DNA of 5,769 nt from Halieaceae bacterium (GTDB lineage Bacteria > Pseudomonadota > Gammaproteobacteria > Pseudomonadales > Halieaceae), in NCBI GenBank assembly GCA_002683395.1, contig NYTG01000057.1, positions 13,763-19,531 on the forward strand, in the 5' to 3' direction. Positions within the stretch are counted from its first letter, which is position 1; every line of letters begins with the position of its first letter. This document shows, one piece after another, positions 5,767 to 5,769 of the stretch. The translations under genes were made by a program, and so were the position numbers. The notes beneath the pieces were generated by a model. The model made no database searches. It had not been told where the DNA came from and worked only from the letters and a program-made list of their open reading frames with translations.

Positions 5767-5769
5767 CCA

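Noticed and set aside
1..5769. CRISPR arrays, tRNA or rRNA genes, insertion sequences
   Set aside because: I saw no regularly spaced direct repeats, no tRNA-like cloverleaf and no transposase or terminal inverted repeat.

Overview
The window looks like a chromosomal segment from a moderately GC-rich Gram-negative bacterium. The TonB-dependent outer-membrane receptor requires an outer membrane. The overall gene style is that of aerobic, probably marine, Gammaproteobacteria, or possibly sphingomonad-like Alphaproteobacteria. This taxonomic guess rests on protein style only, and nothing in the window proves it.

Layout, left to right: (1) 1-1170, minus strand: the N-terminal 390 codons of a TonB-dependent receptor whose 3' end lies outside the window. 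(2) 1171-1494: a 324-bp divergent regulatory region. (3) 1495-2565, plus strand: an exported metallo-beta-lactamase-fold hydrolase of the RNase Z / AtsA-arylsulfatase branch. (4) 2566-2686: a short convergent gap with no clear terminator. (5) 2687-4366, minus strand: a complete formylglycine-type (S1) sulfatase with an N-terminal membrane segment. (6) 4367-4455: a short gap carrying a promoter and a striking palindrome. (7) 4456-5766, minus strand: a large tandem DSBA-like (thioredoxin-fold) protein resembling 2-hydroxychromene-2-carboxylate isomerase and lacking CxxC motifs. Its true start may lie just outside the right edge.

The main unannotated signal is a shared operator. The perfect inverted repeat TATTGGCA-N7-TGCCAATA occurs twice, at 1426-1448 in front of the MBL gene and at 4404-4426 in front of the sulfatase gene. 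At the second site the arms extend to 13 bp. Each copy overlaps a plausible sigma70-type promoter and sits 37-46 nt upstream of the start codon. The two genes are on opposite strands and converge, so the shared site argues that one regulator controls them together.

Working model (inference): the receptor imports a sulfated organic compound into the periplasm. There it meets two enzymes of unrelated folds, an S1 formylglycine sulfatase and a zinc AtsA-like hydrolase. The DSBA/HCCA-isomerase-like protein may act on the product in the cytoplasm. The substrate cannot be read from the sequence. The regulator gene and the formylglycine-generating enzyme are not in the window.
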